From AP-15 sp036500965 (GTDB lineage Bacteria; Pseudomonadota; Alphaproteobacteria; ATCC43930; CGMCC-115725), in assembly GCA_036500965.1 (NCBI GenBank), contig DASYBC010000016.1, positions 1-10,277 of the forward strand: DNA of 10,277 bases. The letters are read 5' to 3'. Below are positions 1 to 7,631 of this stretch, in pieces. The notes beneath the pieces are model-generated. The model searched no databases, was not told where the DNA came from, and saw only the letters and a list, made by a program, of their open reading frames with translations. The position numbers and the translations under genes were made by a program. The stretch's first letter is position 1; each line of letters begins with the position of its first letter.

Positions 1-348
1 CGTCGCTCACCCTGCGACCGCTCAGCCGCGCCCCGACAGGCTCAAAACGCCAGGCTCGCGGCCCCAAAACCCCGACAAGCAGCCTGATACGTCAGAAAAT
101 CCAACATCAGCAGCCGCCCGGTGAGATATCCGGGCTAGGGCGTGTACTCACAAACGCTCCGGGGATGTCCGCTTGCGGGCCAAACCGACATCCAAAAATT
201 AATGACGTCACGCCCGCTTTTGACCGGAGCGGACAGCGACGCCGAGGTAAGTTAGTTGCCCTTGGCGACGGCAAAAGCGAAACGGACCCTTCTGGCGCGG
301 AGAAATGCGCTTGGGTCCGGGATTTGCTTCAACGCGAAAGGACACGTA
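1..348. other. Left-edge region without a supported gene
   Basis: I see no gene I can defend here. Reading frames are short and rich in Pro/Arg, typical of high-GC non-coding sequence. The frame starting at base 2 is open to a TGA at 122-124 and could be the low-complexity tail of a plus-strand gene ending just inside the window, but nothing in it is recognisable. The stretch contains the inverted repeat around 166-235 and ends with the ribosome binding site of the VOC gene. No convincing sigma-70 promoter was found for that gene. Confidence 0.5.
166..235. repeat. Imperfect inverted repeat with TGTCCGCT / AGCGGACA ends
   Basis: TGTCCGCT at 166-173 is matched by its exact reverse complement AGCGGACA at 228-235. 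The similarity continues inwards imperfectly (GGGCCAAA on the left against TTTTGACC on the right). The enclosed 54 bases are relatively AT-rich. Similar TGTCCGCT repeats with adjoining 'tgacc' occur, as I remember, as dispersed intergenic repeats in Bradyrhizobium-type genomes; that link is from memory. The repeat lies 113 bases upstream of the VOC gene and could be a dispersed repeat or an operator-like site; the sequence does not decide. Confidence 0.5.
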
Positions 349-822
349 ATGGCAAAGAACACGATTTGCCTCTGGTACGATAAGGACGCCGAGGCTGCTG
401 CCCGCTTCTACGCCGAGACCTTTCCCGACAGCGCGGTGGGTGCGGTCCACCGTGCACCCGGTGACTACCCATCCGGCAAGGAGGGCGACGTGCTGACGGT
501 CGAATTCACAGTGGCGGGCGTCCCTTGTCTCGGCCTCAACGGCGGTCCTGCGTTCAAACATAGCGAAGCCTTCTCGTTCCAGATCGCCACCGACGATCAG
601 CACGAGACCGACCGCTACTGGAACGCCATCGTCGGCAATGGCGGCCAAGAGAGTGCGTGCGGCTGGTGCAAAGACAAGTGGGGCGTCTCCTGGCAGATCA
701 CGCCGCGCGTGCTGACCGAGGCGCTGGCGGCCGGCGGCGATGAAGCAAAGCGCGCGTTTGATGCGATGATGGGCATGAAGAAGATCGACGTCGCCGCGAT
801 CAAGGCGGCGCGGCGCGGCTGA
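349..822 (+). CDS. PhnB-like VOC (glyoxalase/bleomycin-resistance fold) family protein
   Basis: A 157-residue cytoplasmic protein of the PhnB-like branch of the vicinal oxygen chelate superfamily (Pfam 3-dmu-9_3-mt type). Visible family blocks are FYAETFPDS (residues 20-28), LTVEF...LGLNGGP (49-67), the DQHETDRYW helix (83-91) and CGWCKDKWGVSWQITP (104-119), followed by the usual C-terminal helix ending in MMGMKKIDVAAIKAA. Length matches the family. The start at 349 is chosen because AAAGGA at 337-342 sits six bases upstream and the family begins with this M-[ST]-K-x-x-x-x-L-[WF] strand; an in-frame ATG at 256 would add 31 unrelated residues. Members of this family were once annotated as 3-demethylubiquinone methyltransferases, but they lack a methyltransferase fold and the substrate is generally unknown. 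C107 in the CGWCKD block is where I would expect a hydrophobic residue, usually Leu. The gene stands alone and converges on the transporter operon. Confidence 0.9.
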   Translation: MAKNTICLWYDKDAEAAARFYAETFPDSAVGAVHRAPGDYPSGKEGDVLTVEFTVAGVPCLGLNGGPAFKHSEAFSFQIATDDQHETDRYWNAIVGNGGQESACGWCKDKWGVSWQITPRVLTEALAAGGDEAKRAFDAMMGMKKIDVAAIKAARRG

Positions 823-957
823 CCTATGTTGACCCATCACCAAATTTTGCAGATCCTCAGCGCCAGTGCTTACGATCTTCCCTTGTTCCAAGGGACACGC
901 TTTTATGAGTCCGCGCCGTAGAGCATCGTCCGACCGGGCCGCATCTCCTCCCGTCGC

Positions 958-1199
958 CCCCCGCGAAGGAGCGTGTGAAACAACTCCCGAGGCGCTCGCA
1001 GCCTCGAGATCGTGCGTGCTTCGAGACGCGCCTTCGGCGCTCCTCAGCATGAGGTATCCTATCTGATGATAATGAGAACATACCTCATCCTGAGAAGCCG
1101 CGAAGCGGCTGTCTCGAAGGGCCTGCCCTCGCGAAGGCGGGGGACGCACCGCACCGCTCCATCCTATCTTCAATTTCTTCACACGCTCGAAGGCGGGGG
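958..1199. repeat. Nested palindromic intergenic element (about 240 bp)
   Basis: Two layers of inverted repeat are visible. The outer arms are 958-979 and 1178-1199: both read CCCCCGC-(4 nt)-GAGCGTGTGAA inwards, with 18 of 22 positions matching and an unbroken 11-bp match (GAGCGTGTGAA against TTCACACGCTC). The inner arms are about 1019-1056 and 1081-1119, sharing the frame cttcgaga...ctcag-atgaggta when one is reverse-complemented; each inner arm is itself a small palindrome (gcgccttcggcgc; gccgcgaagcggc). A 24-base AT-richer centre separates them. There is no transposase. It resembles the dispersed REP/MITE-like intergenic elements of Bradyrhizobium relatives, as I remember them; copy number cannot be judged from one window. 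Confidence 0.6.
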
Positions 1200-1232
1200 T
1201 CCAGGGCCACCGTGAGGTCGCTTGCCTCTGGG

Positions 1233-1250
1233 TTCCCGCTTTCGCGGGAA
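1233..1250 (-). terminator. Hairpin with GAAA loop downstream of the permease operon
   Basis: TTCCCGC (1233-1239) and GCGGGAA (1244-1250) form a perfect 7-bp stem. Read on the minus strand the loop is GAAA closed by C-G, a GNRA tetraloop, which is a very stable RNA fold. It lies about 50 bases past the TGA of the last operon gene, a position suited to a 3'-end stabiliser or transcription end. No T-run follows on either strand, so it is not a textbook intrinsic terminator. The same hairpin followed by 'tgacg' is familiar to me as a common dispersed repeat in alphaproteobacteria, so it may simply be one of those. Confidence 0.35.
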
Positions 1251-1276
1251 TGACGGTTCAATATGACGGTTCAATA
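1251..1276. repeat. 13-bp perfect tandem duplication (TGACGGTTCAATA x2)
   Basis: TGACGGTTCAATA occurs at 1251-1263 and again at 1264-1276, directly abutting, and is followed by a third TGA. It sits between the hairpin and the stop codon of the DppC-type gene. It looks like a local slippage duplication; no binding role is implied by the sequence. Confidence 0.85.
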
Positions 1277-1301
1277 TGATTGCAGACCGCTCTCAGACAG
1301 T

Positions 1302-2204
1302 TCAGCGGTTGCGCATTTTGGGGTCGAGAACATCGCGCAGGGCATCGCCGAAGATGCTGAAGCCGAACACCGTCAGGGCGATGGCGAGCCCCGGAAAAAC
1401 CGCGATCCAAGGTGCGGTCGTCGCATATTCCTCGGCGCCGCCCTGCAGCATCAGCCCCCAGGCCGGCACCGGCTCCTGAACTCCAAGCCCGAGATAGGAC
1501 AGCGCCGCCTCGGCCAGGATCGCCTGGCCGACAAACGCGGTTAAAAGGATCAGGAACGGCGCCATCACGTTCGGCACCATATGGCGCAGGATGATCCGCG
1601 CGTGGCTAAAGCCGCAGGCGCGCGCCGCATCGACATAGGGCACCTCGCGGATCGCCAAGGCGCTCGAGCGCACCACCCGCGCGCAGCGTGGAAACAGCGG
1701 GATCGTGATCGCGATGATCACGTTGTGCACGCCGGTGCCAAAGATCGACACGACGGCCAGCGCCATGATGATCAGCGGGAAGGCCATCAGAACATCGAGG
1801 ACGCGCTGGATCAGGAGATCGATCCGGCCGCCGAAATAGGCGCTGGCGACGCCGAGCACGAGGCCGGCGAACCCGCCGACGATGGCGCATGAAAAGCCGA
1901 TGATCAGCGCGGTGCGGGCACCATAGATGATGCGCGACAGCACATCGCGGCCGAACTCGTCGGTGCCGAGCCAATGGGCCCAGCTCGGCGGCTGGGTCAT
2001 CGCGGCGAAATCATTGGCGGTCGGGCTGTAGGGCGCGATCCATTGCTCGCTCAGGCCGGCGAACAGGATCACCAGCACGATCGCCAGCCCGATCGCGCCA
2101 AGCGGCTGGTGGCGGCAAAAGTCGAGGATGCGCGCGCCGATCGAGCGCCGCGTCTGCAGCAGCTCGACCGCGGAGGGCGACAGGACGGTGTCGGTAGCGG
2201 CCAT
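1302..2204 (-). CDS. DppC/OppC-family permease of a peptide-type ABC importer
   Basis: A 300-residue inner-membrane permease, one half of the channel formed with the DppB-type partner. The N-terminal OppC_N segment has the first membrane helix at about 35-54, followed by the family block HWLGTDEFGRDVLSRIIYGAR (starting at 77). Further helices lie at about 98-122, 137-156, 160-172, 213-232 and 264-286. The EAA-type coupling loop that contacts an ATPase is at about 191-212 (VDAARACGFSHARIILRHMVPN). The C-terminal blocks LSYLGLGVQEPVPAWG (235-250) and GDALRDVLDP (286-295) are as in DppC. The start at 2204 follows GAGGT (2211-2215) with a six-base gap. It begins 14 bases after the upstream permease stop, so the two are surely co-transcribed. 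It is the last gene of the operon. Length and motifs are complete; the transported substrate is not readable from it. Confidence 0.95.
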   Translation of the reverse strand: MAATDTVLSPSAVELLQTRRSIGARILDFCRHQPLGAIGLAIVLVILFAGLSEQWIAPYSPTANDFAAMTQPPSWAHWLGTDEFGRDVLSRIIYGARTALIIGFSCAIVGGFAGLVLGVASAYFGGRIDLLIQRVLDVLMAFPLIIMALAVVSIFGTGVHNVIIAITIPLFPRCARVVRSSALAIREVPYVDAARACGFSHARIILRHMVPNVMAPFLILLTAFVGQAILAEAALSYLGLGVQEPVPAWGLMLQGGAEEYATTAPWIAVFPGLAIALTVFGFSIFGDALRDVLDPKMRNR

Positions 2205-2218
2205 TTGGCGACCTCAAA

Positions 2219-3190
2219 TCAGGCAAAGCGGATCCGCGGATCGAGCCACGCATAGGCCAGATCGACGACGAGGTTGGTCAGGACGAACACGGCGACGGCC
2301 AGCATCACCAGCGCCTGGGTCAAGGTATAGTCCTGATTCTGCACGGCCTGCACAAACAGCCGGCCGATCCCATTCAGGTTGAACACCTGCTCGGTCACGA
2401 CGAGGCCGCCGATCAGGAAGGCGAATTCGATGCCGGCCAAGGTGACGACCGGCAGCAGGGCGTTTTTCAACGCGTGCCGGTTGATCACGATGCGGTGCAC
2501 CAGGCCTTTTGCCCAGGCGGTGCGGATATAATCCTCGCGCAGCACTTCGAGCATCGCCGAGCGCGTCATCCGCATCACGATCGCGGAATAACGGTAGCCG
2601 ACGGTAACCGCCGGTAGGAACGCCATCGACAGATTGCGGATCGGATCCTGCCAAATCGGCACATAGGTGATCGGCGGCATCCAGGGCGAGCCAAACACCG
2701 CCTGGCTCAGGTTGAGCACCAGCAGGATCGACAGGATGCCGAGCCAGAACGACGGGGTGGCGATCCCGGCGATGGCCACGGTGCGCACCACCAGATCGAT
2801 CCAGCTGTTTTGCTTCAGCGCCGAGATCGTGCCGAGCGGGACCGCCAGCAGCAGCGCCACCACCGTCGCCAGGATCGCGATCTCGAGCGAAATCGGCAGC
2901 CGCTGCATGATCTCGAACGAGACCGGCTTTCCGGTCCACATCGAGGTGCCGAAATCGAAATGAAAGAAGCCCCAGACAAAGTCGAAGAACTGGCGCCAGA
3001 TCGGGTGATTGAGGCCGAGCTCGATGTGGCACGCAGTGACGGCGGCCTCGTCGAAGGTGCCGCCGCCGGAGCCCAGCCGCACAACGCAGATGTCGCCCGG
3101 AATGAGGCGCATCATGGCAAAGACCAGCACCGCCGCCCCGACCAGGGTCGGCACCACCAGCAGCAGCCGGTTTACGATGTAGCGATACAT
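2219..3190 (-). CDS. DppB/OppB-family permease of a peptide-type ABC importer
   Basis: A 323-residue inner-membrane permease pairing with the downstream DppC-type protein. It opens with the typical MYRYIVNRLLLVVPTLVGA helix (1-29), then a periplasmic segment with IPGD (30-33) and LGLNHPIWRQFFDFVWG (58-74), the block RLPISLEIAILATV (97-110), and helices at about 104-125, 136-158, 187-206, 243-262 and 290-311. The EAA-type loop is at about 221-244 (YIRTAWAKGLVHRIVINRHA, continuing LKNA), followed by TEQVFNLNGIGRLFVQAV (266-283) and the closing LDPRIRF. The start is fixed by the family N-terminus; the AGGAAGG stretch abuts the ATG, leaving an unusually short ribosome-binding spacer. The periplasmic loop carries two cysteines, C35 and C54. 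It follows SBP3 by 72 bases, a gap containing small hairpins. Confidence 0.95.
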   Translation of the reverse strand: MYRYIVNRLLLVVPTLVGAAVLVFAMMRLIPGDICVVRLGSGGGTFDEAAVTACHIELGLNHPIWRQFFDFVWGFFHFDFGTSMWTGKPVSFEIMQRLPISLEIAILATVVALLLAVPLGTISALKQNSWIDLVVRTVAIAGIATPSFWLGILSILLVLNLSQAVFGSPWMPPITYVPIWQDPIRNLSMAFLPAVTVGYRYSAIVMRMTRSAMLEVLREDYIRTAWAKGLVHRIVINRHALKNALLPVVTLAGIEFAFLIGGLVVTEQVFNLNGIGRLFVQAVQNQDYTLTQALVMLAVAVFVLTNLVVDLAYAWLDPRIRFA

Positions 3191-3225
3191 CCTTCCTGTC
3201 CGCTCAGACGGCTTCGGGGTGCGGG

Positions 3226-3254
3226 CGGCGACTAAGCGCCGGCAGCTCCGCTGC
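3226..3254 (-). promoter_or_regulatory. Two small hairpins between SBP3 and the permease genes
   Basis: Within the 72-base gap the stems CGGCG/CGCCG (3226-3230 with 3237-3241, six-base loop) and GCAGC/GCTGC (3242-3246 with 3250-3254, three-base loop) lie back to back. Hairpins at this point of importer operons often protect the upstream receptor message from 3' decay so that receptor exceeds permease; that role is inferred from position only. There is no T-run. Confidence 0.3.
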
Positions 3255-3262
3255 TTTCCTAT

Positions 3263-4861
3263 CTACTTGTTCAGCCATATCGTCGACAGATCCTGATTGA
3301 TGAAGTGGGTCGGGCTGATCTTCCAGCCCATGACGTAGGATCGATAGGGGACGATCCGGTACCACCACAGCACCCAGATCTCGTGCGCCTCGGTGTCGAG
3401 AACATGCTTTTCAAACTGGCGCATCAACGCGCGCTGCTTGGTAAAGTCGGTCTCGCGCAGCATCTTGTTATAGAGGGCGACCTCCGGCGGGTCTTCGTAA
3501 TTGGCGTAGTTTTCGGCATCGACCGAGGCCGGCAGCGCCTTTTGCACGTCGAGCAGAGGGTTGACCATGCCGTGGCCTGGGGCTTCGAGCGCGACATCGA
3601 AATTGCCGCTGCGCAACGCCTGGAACCACGGGCCGGTCGGCAGCACGCGCTGGGTGACGTGGAGCCCGACCTTGCTCCACTGGTCGATCAGCCAGATCGC
3701 GACGTATTTAAAGGGCTGATCGACATTGCGGTTGAGGAGCTCAAAGCTCAGCCCCTCGGCCCCCGCCGCCTTTAAGAGCCGGCGCGCCTCGGCCCGCGAC
3801 TTCTCGATGTCGGGCCAATAGCCGGCGATCTGCTCCAGCTCGGGCTTGGTCGCGGCCAGCGGCGATCCCGGATAAACCAGCCCGCCGACGGTCTTGACGA
3901 TCGCGATCCGGGACAGCCCCGGAGCGCCGCCCCAGCGGTCGATCGCCAAGGTCAGGGCGCGGCGCACCCGCGCATCGTCGAACGGCTGTTTCTTGTGGTT
4001 CGGGGTCACCGCGCTGGCGACGTTCCAGATGCTCTCCTGCACCGTGATCTTGCCGTCGAGCTCGCGGACCAGCTGGTCGTGCGCCGCGGGCGGAAAGCCG
4101 CGGAACTCGATCGCGGCCCGGTCGGCCCGGATCGCATCGACCTGCACCGCCTGCTTCGGCGCGTATATCCCGGTAAACCCGTCGAGATAAGGCAGCCCCT
4201 TATCGTAGTAATCGGGGTTGCGCACGCCTTTGATCGACTGCCCGGCCTGATAGCCGGCGAATTTGAACGGGCCCGAGCCCATGACGTTCTGCTCGTACCA
4301 GTGCGGATCCTTGTCGAGGATCTTCTTTTCGTAGATCCAGGCGAACGGGTCGGCGATCGCCGGCAGAAACGCCGCGGTTGGGAATTTCAGGTGAAACACC
4401 ACGGTCGACGGGTCGGGGGCCTCGACCTTGTCCACCATCAGGTAGTTGCTCTCGCGCGGGCTCAGCACCCCTTTGGGCGGGAAGATGATCTCGTTCCAGC
4501 TCGCCGCCACATCGGCGGCGGTCAAGGGCGAGCCGTCGGTGAATTTGACGCCCGGCCGGATCTTGAAGGTCCAGGTCTTGCCGCCGTCGGTCGGGGCCGG
4601 CATCGCGGTGCACAGATCGCAGACGAGATCGCTCATATTCGACGGGTCTTCCGGGTTGACCCGGATCAGCACGCTGTAAAACGGGGCGGCCGAATGCACG
4701 GTCGCATAAGTGCTCTCGCGATGCCCGTCGAAAGAGGGCGGCGCATCGGCGGGAATCATATAATTCAAAATGCCGCCGCGCTTGGGCGCCTCCTCGTTCG
4801 GCGCCGCCGCGGCCGCCGCGACGAGGATCGAGAGCGCCGCCATTATAGCCGTCAATCGCAT
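3263..4861 (-). CDS. Peptide-type ABC transporter solute-binding protein, family 5 (SBP3)
   Basis: A 532-residue periplasmic receptor of the SBP_bac_5 (DppA/OppA-like, cluster C) family. A signal peptide covers about 1-20 (MRLTAIMAALSILVAAAAAA, cleavage likely before PNEEAPK). Family blocks are PKRGGILNYMIP (27-38), TFKIRPGVKFTDGSPLTAADV (98-118), GSGPFKF (195-201), NPDYYDKGLPYLDG (215-228), PFDDARVRRALTLAIDR (293-309) and the C-terminal WWYRIVPYRSYVMGWK (499-514). The start at 4861 is chosen because AGGAG (4871-4875) lies nine bases upstream and the signal peptide begins there; the same frame stays open well upstream inside the ATPase gene, but that extension is Arg/Ala/Pro-rich with no family match. 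It has only two cysteines (C81, C84, in CDLC). At the two places where SBP1 and SBP2 have a further cysteine it has V281 and G429, and E426 stands where they have Ile. Ligand unknown. Confidence 0.93.
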   Translation of the reverse strand: MRLTAIMAALSILVAAAAAAPNEEAPKRGGILNYMIPADAPPSFDGHRESTYATVHSAAPFYSVLIRVNPEDPSNMSDLVCDLCTAMPAPTDGGKTWTFKIRPGVKFTDGSPLTAADVAASWNEIIFPPKGVLSPRESNYLMVDKVEAPDPSTVVFHLKFPTAAFLPAIADPFAWIYEKKILDKDPHWYEQNVMGSGPFKFAGYQAGQSIKGVRNPDYYDKGLPYLDGFTGIYAPKQAVQVDAIRADRAAIEFRGFPPAAHDQLVRELDGKITVQESIWNVASAVTPNHKKQPFDDARVRRALTLAIDRWGGAPGLSRIAIVKTVGGLVYPGSPLAATKPELEQIAGYWPDIEKSRAEARRLLKAAGAEGLSFELLNRNVDQPFKYVAIWLIDQWSKVGLHVTQRVLPTGPWFQALRSGNFDVALEAPGHGMVNPLLDVQKALPASVDAENYANYEDPPEVALYNKMLRETDFTKQRALMRQFEKHVLDTEAHEIWVLWWYRIVPYRSYVMGWKISPTHFINQDLSTIWLNK

Positions 4862-4911
4862 GTTCTTGTTCTCCTGGCGCTTCGGGCCGCTCGGCAAGCG
4901 TGCGCGGCGCG

Positions 4912-5910
<999 letters not shown>

Positions 5911-5929
5911 GGCGCGATCCATCCCACCG

Positions 5930-7537
5930 CTATTTCTGGTCGAGCCAAATCGTCGCCAAATCCTGGTTGACGTAATGGCTCGGGCCGATCTTCCAGCCCT
6001 TGACGTAAGACCGATAGGGCACGACCCGGTACCACCATAACAGAAAAGCCTCGTGCACCTCGCCGTCGAGGACGCGTTTTTCATATTGCCGCATCAGCGC
6101 GCGCTGCTTCGCGACGTCGGTCTCGTGCAGCATCTTGTCGTAGGTCGCCACCTCCTCGGGGTCCTTGAACTGCCCGTAATTGCCGGAATAGACGTTGGGC
6201 GGCAGGTAGCGCTGCACGTCGAGCAGCGGATTGACCACGCTCTGGCAGTTGCCGATGATGCCGACTTGGTAGTTGCCGGTGCGGTAGGCCTGAAACCACG
6301 GCCCGGTCGGCACCACGCGCTGGGTCACGTGCAGGCCGATCTTGCTCCAGTCGCCGATCACCCAGGTGCCGAGGTACTTGTAGGGTTGATCGACGTTGCG
6401 GTTGAGCAGCGTAAAGCTCAACCCCTCGGCGCCGGCTTCCTTCAAGAGGCGTTTCGCCTCGGCCCGCGACTTCTCGATATCGGGCCAATAGCCGGCCATT
6501 TGCTCCAGCTCGGGCTTGGTCGCCGCCAATGGCGAGCCCGGAAAGACAATGCCGCCTACGGTATGGATGATGGCGATTTTGGAGAGCTGCGGCGCCGTCC
6601 CCCAGCGGTCGATCGCTAAGGTCAGCGCGCGGCGCACCCGCACATCGTCGAACGGCTTTTGCTTTTCGTTGAACTCGACGATGCTGCCGCAATTCCAGTC
6701 GCTCTGCTGCACTGTGATCTTGCCGTCGAGCTCCTGTTTCAGCTGGTTGACCGCCGATGGCGGGTAGCCGCGAAACTCGATCGCCGCTCGGTCGGAGCGG
6801 AGCGCGTCAATCTGCACCGCCTGCTTGGGTGCGTAGATGCCGGTAAACCCGTCGAGATACGGCAGCCCCTTCCGGAAATAATCGGGGTTTTTGACGCCCT
6901 TGATTGCTTGCCCGGCCTGATAGCTGACAAACTTGAACGGGCCGGTGCCCATGATGTGCTGCATATACCATTTCGGATCTTTGTCGATGATCTTCTTTTC
7001 ATAAATCCAGGAATAGGGGTCCGCGAGCGCCGGCAAGAATGCGTTGGTAGCGAATTTCAGATGAAATACGACGGTCGATGGATCGGACGCCTCGACCCGA
7101 TCCACCATCATGTAATGGCTCTGACGCGGGCTCAGGATGCCTTGCGGCGGGTGGATGATCTCGTTCCAGCTCGCCACCACGTCGGCGGCGGTCAACGGCG
7201 TGCCGTCGGTGAACTTGATCCCCGGCCTGATCTTGAAGGTCCAGGTCTTGCCGCCGTCGGTCGGGGTCGGCATCACCGTGCACAGGTCGCACACGATGTC
7301 GGTCGACGACGATGGGTCTTGCGGGTTGATCCGGACCAGCAGGCTGTAGAATGGCGCCGCCGAGAAGATCGTCGCGTAGGTCTCCTCCTGATGGGCGTCA
7401 AAGCTGGGCGGTGCGTCGGCCGGGATCAGATAGGTCAGGGTGCCGCCGGATTTCGGCGCCTCCTCTTCCCCGGCCGCGGCCGGCAATGCGATCACCGCGG
7501 CAATCGCCGCCGCAACCAGCGCCGATCGGATCTTCAT
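5930..7537 (-). CDS. Peptide-type ABC transporter solute-binding protein, family 5 (SBP2)
   Basis: A 535-residue periplasmic receptor of the SBP_bac_5 family, the middle of three paralogues. The signal peptide is MKIRSALVAAAIAAVIALPA plus AA, with cleavage likely after residue 22 before GEEEAPK. Conserved blocks are PKSGGTLTYLIP (28-39), TFKIRPGIKFTDGTPLTAADV (100-120), GTGPFKF (197-203), GLPYLDGFTGIYAPKQAV (224-241), PFDDVRVRRALTLAIDR (295-311) and WWYRVVPYRSYVKGWK (501-516). Cysteines are C83 and C86 in CDLC, C283 in SDWNCG and C431 in GNCQSVVNP. The start at 7537 has AGGGAG (7544-7549) six bases upstream and gives a clean signal peptide; an ATG at 7570 would add eleven charged residues in front of it. 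By eye it is roughly 70% identical to SBP1 and SBP3 along its length. It lies between SBP1 and the DppF-type ATPase. Ligand unknown; a dipeptide, oligopeptide or other small organic ligand are all possible. Confidence 0.93.
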   Translation of the reverse strand: MKIRSALVAAAIAAVIALPAAAGEEEAPKSGGTLTYLIPADAPPSFDAHQEETYATIFSAAPFYSLLVRINPQDPSSSTDIVCDLCTVMPTPTDGGKTWTFKIRPGIKFTDGTPLTAADVVASWNEIIHPPQGILSPRQSHYMMVDRVEASDPSTVVFHLKFATNAFLPALADPYSWIYEKKIIDKDPKWYMQHIMGTGPFKFVSYQAGQAIKGVKNPDYFRKGLPYLDGFTGIYAPKQAVQIDALRSDRAAIEFRGYPPSAVNQLKQELDGKITVQQSDWNCGSIVEFNEKQKPFDDVRVRRALTLAIDRWGTAPQLSKIAIIHTVGGIVFPGSPLAATKPELEQMAGYWPDIEKSRAEAKRLLKEAGAEGLSFTLLNRNVDQPYKYLGTWVIGDWSKIGLHVTQRVVPTGPWFQAYRTGNYQVGIIGNCQSVVNPLLDVQRYLPPNVYSGNYGQFKDPEEVATYDKMLHETDVAKQRALMRQYEKRVLDGEVHEAFLLWWYRVVPYRSYVKGWKIGPSHYVNQDLATIWLDQK

Positions 7538-7631
7538 CTCTCTCTCCCTGTTTAATTTGTTTTTGATCATAGACTACCGACGTCTCTTATACGCCTGTTG
7601 GTCGAGGTAGCCCGTACTTGTCGAGCCAGCC
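7538..7631 (-). other. Intergenic gap with a duplicated SBP1 tail
   Basis: In the minus-strand direction the TAG of SBP1 (7632-7634) is followed in the same frame by GWLDKYGLPRPTGV and a TAA at 7587-7589. TGGCTCGACAAG (7617-7628) repeats the last four codons of SBP1, TGGCTCGATAAA (7635-7646), at 10 of 12 bases. The rest is AT-richer and ends in the purine-rich ribosome binding site of SBP2. A TATGAT at 7566-7571 has no acceptable -35 partner, so I do not call a promoter. Confidence 0.6.

Larger units (their letters stand above)
823..1301. other. Convergent intergenic region built of repeats
   Basis: This 479-base gap lies between the ends of the VOC gene (plus) and the DppC-type permease (minus). 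No reading frame in it has a credible product; the short frames in both strands translate to Arg/Ala/Ser-rich strings that follow the repeats. It contains nested inverted repeats (958-1199), a 12-bp direct repeat CGAAGGCGGGGG (1132-1143 and 1188-1199), a 7-bp-stem hairpin (1233-1250) and a 13-bp tandem duplication (1251-1276). It would have to hold the transcription ends of both neighbours, yet no hairpin followed by a run of T is present on either strand. Confidence 0.7.

Noticed and set aside
2..124. Open frame from the left edge ending in TGA at 122-124 as the tail of a plus-strand gene
   Set aside because: Only 40 low-complexity Pro/Thr/Asn-rich residues are visible, with no recognisable domain; another frame is also open here, so coding cannot be shown.
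165..383. Short plus-strand frame of 72 codons before the VOC gene
   Set aside because: It overlaps the VOC start in another frame, includes the inverted repeat, has no good ribosome binding site and an Arg/Gly-rich translation.
208..1182. Long minus-strand reading frame of 324 codons across the VOC gene and the repeats
   Set aside because: It is antisense to the well-supported VOC gene, its translation follows the repeat sequence at one end, and it has no family-like blocks.
1012..1215. Small plus- and minus-strand frames in 857-1215 as hypothetical proteins
   Set aside because: Their translations are produced by the palindromic repeats, and such strings are known to me as frequent spurious calls in related genomes.
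7566..7571. TATGAT as a -10 element for an internal promoter before SBP2
   Set aside because: The region 16-18 bases upstream (GCGTAT and neighbours) does not resemble a -35 box.
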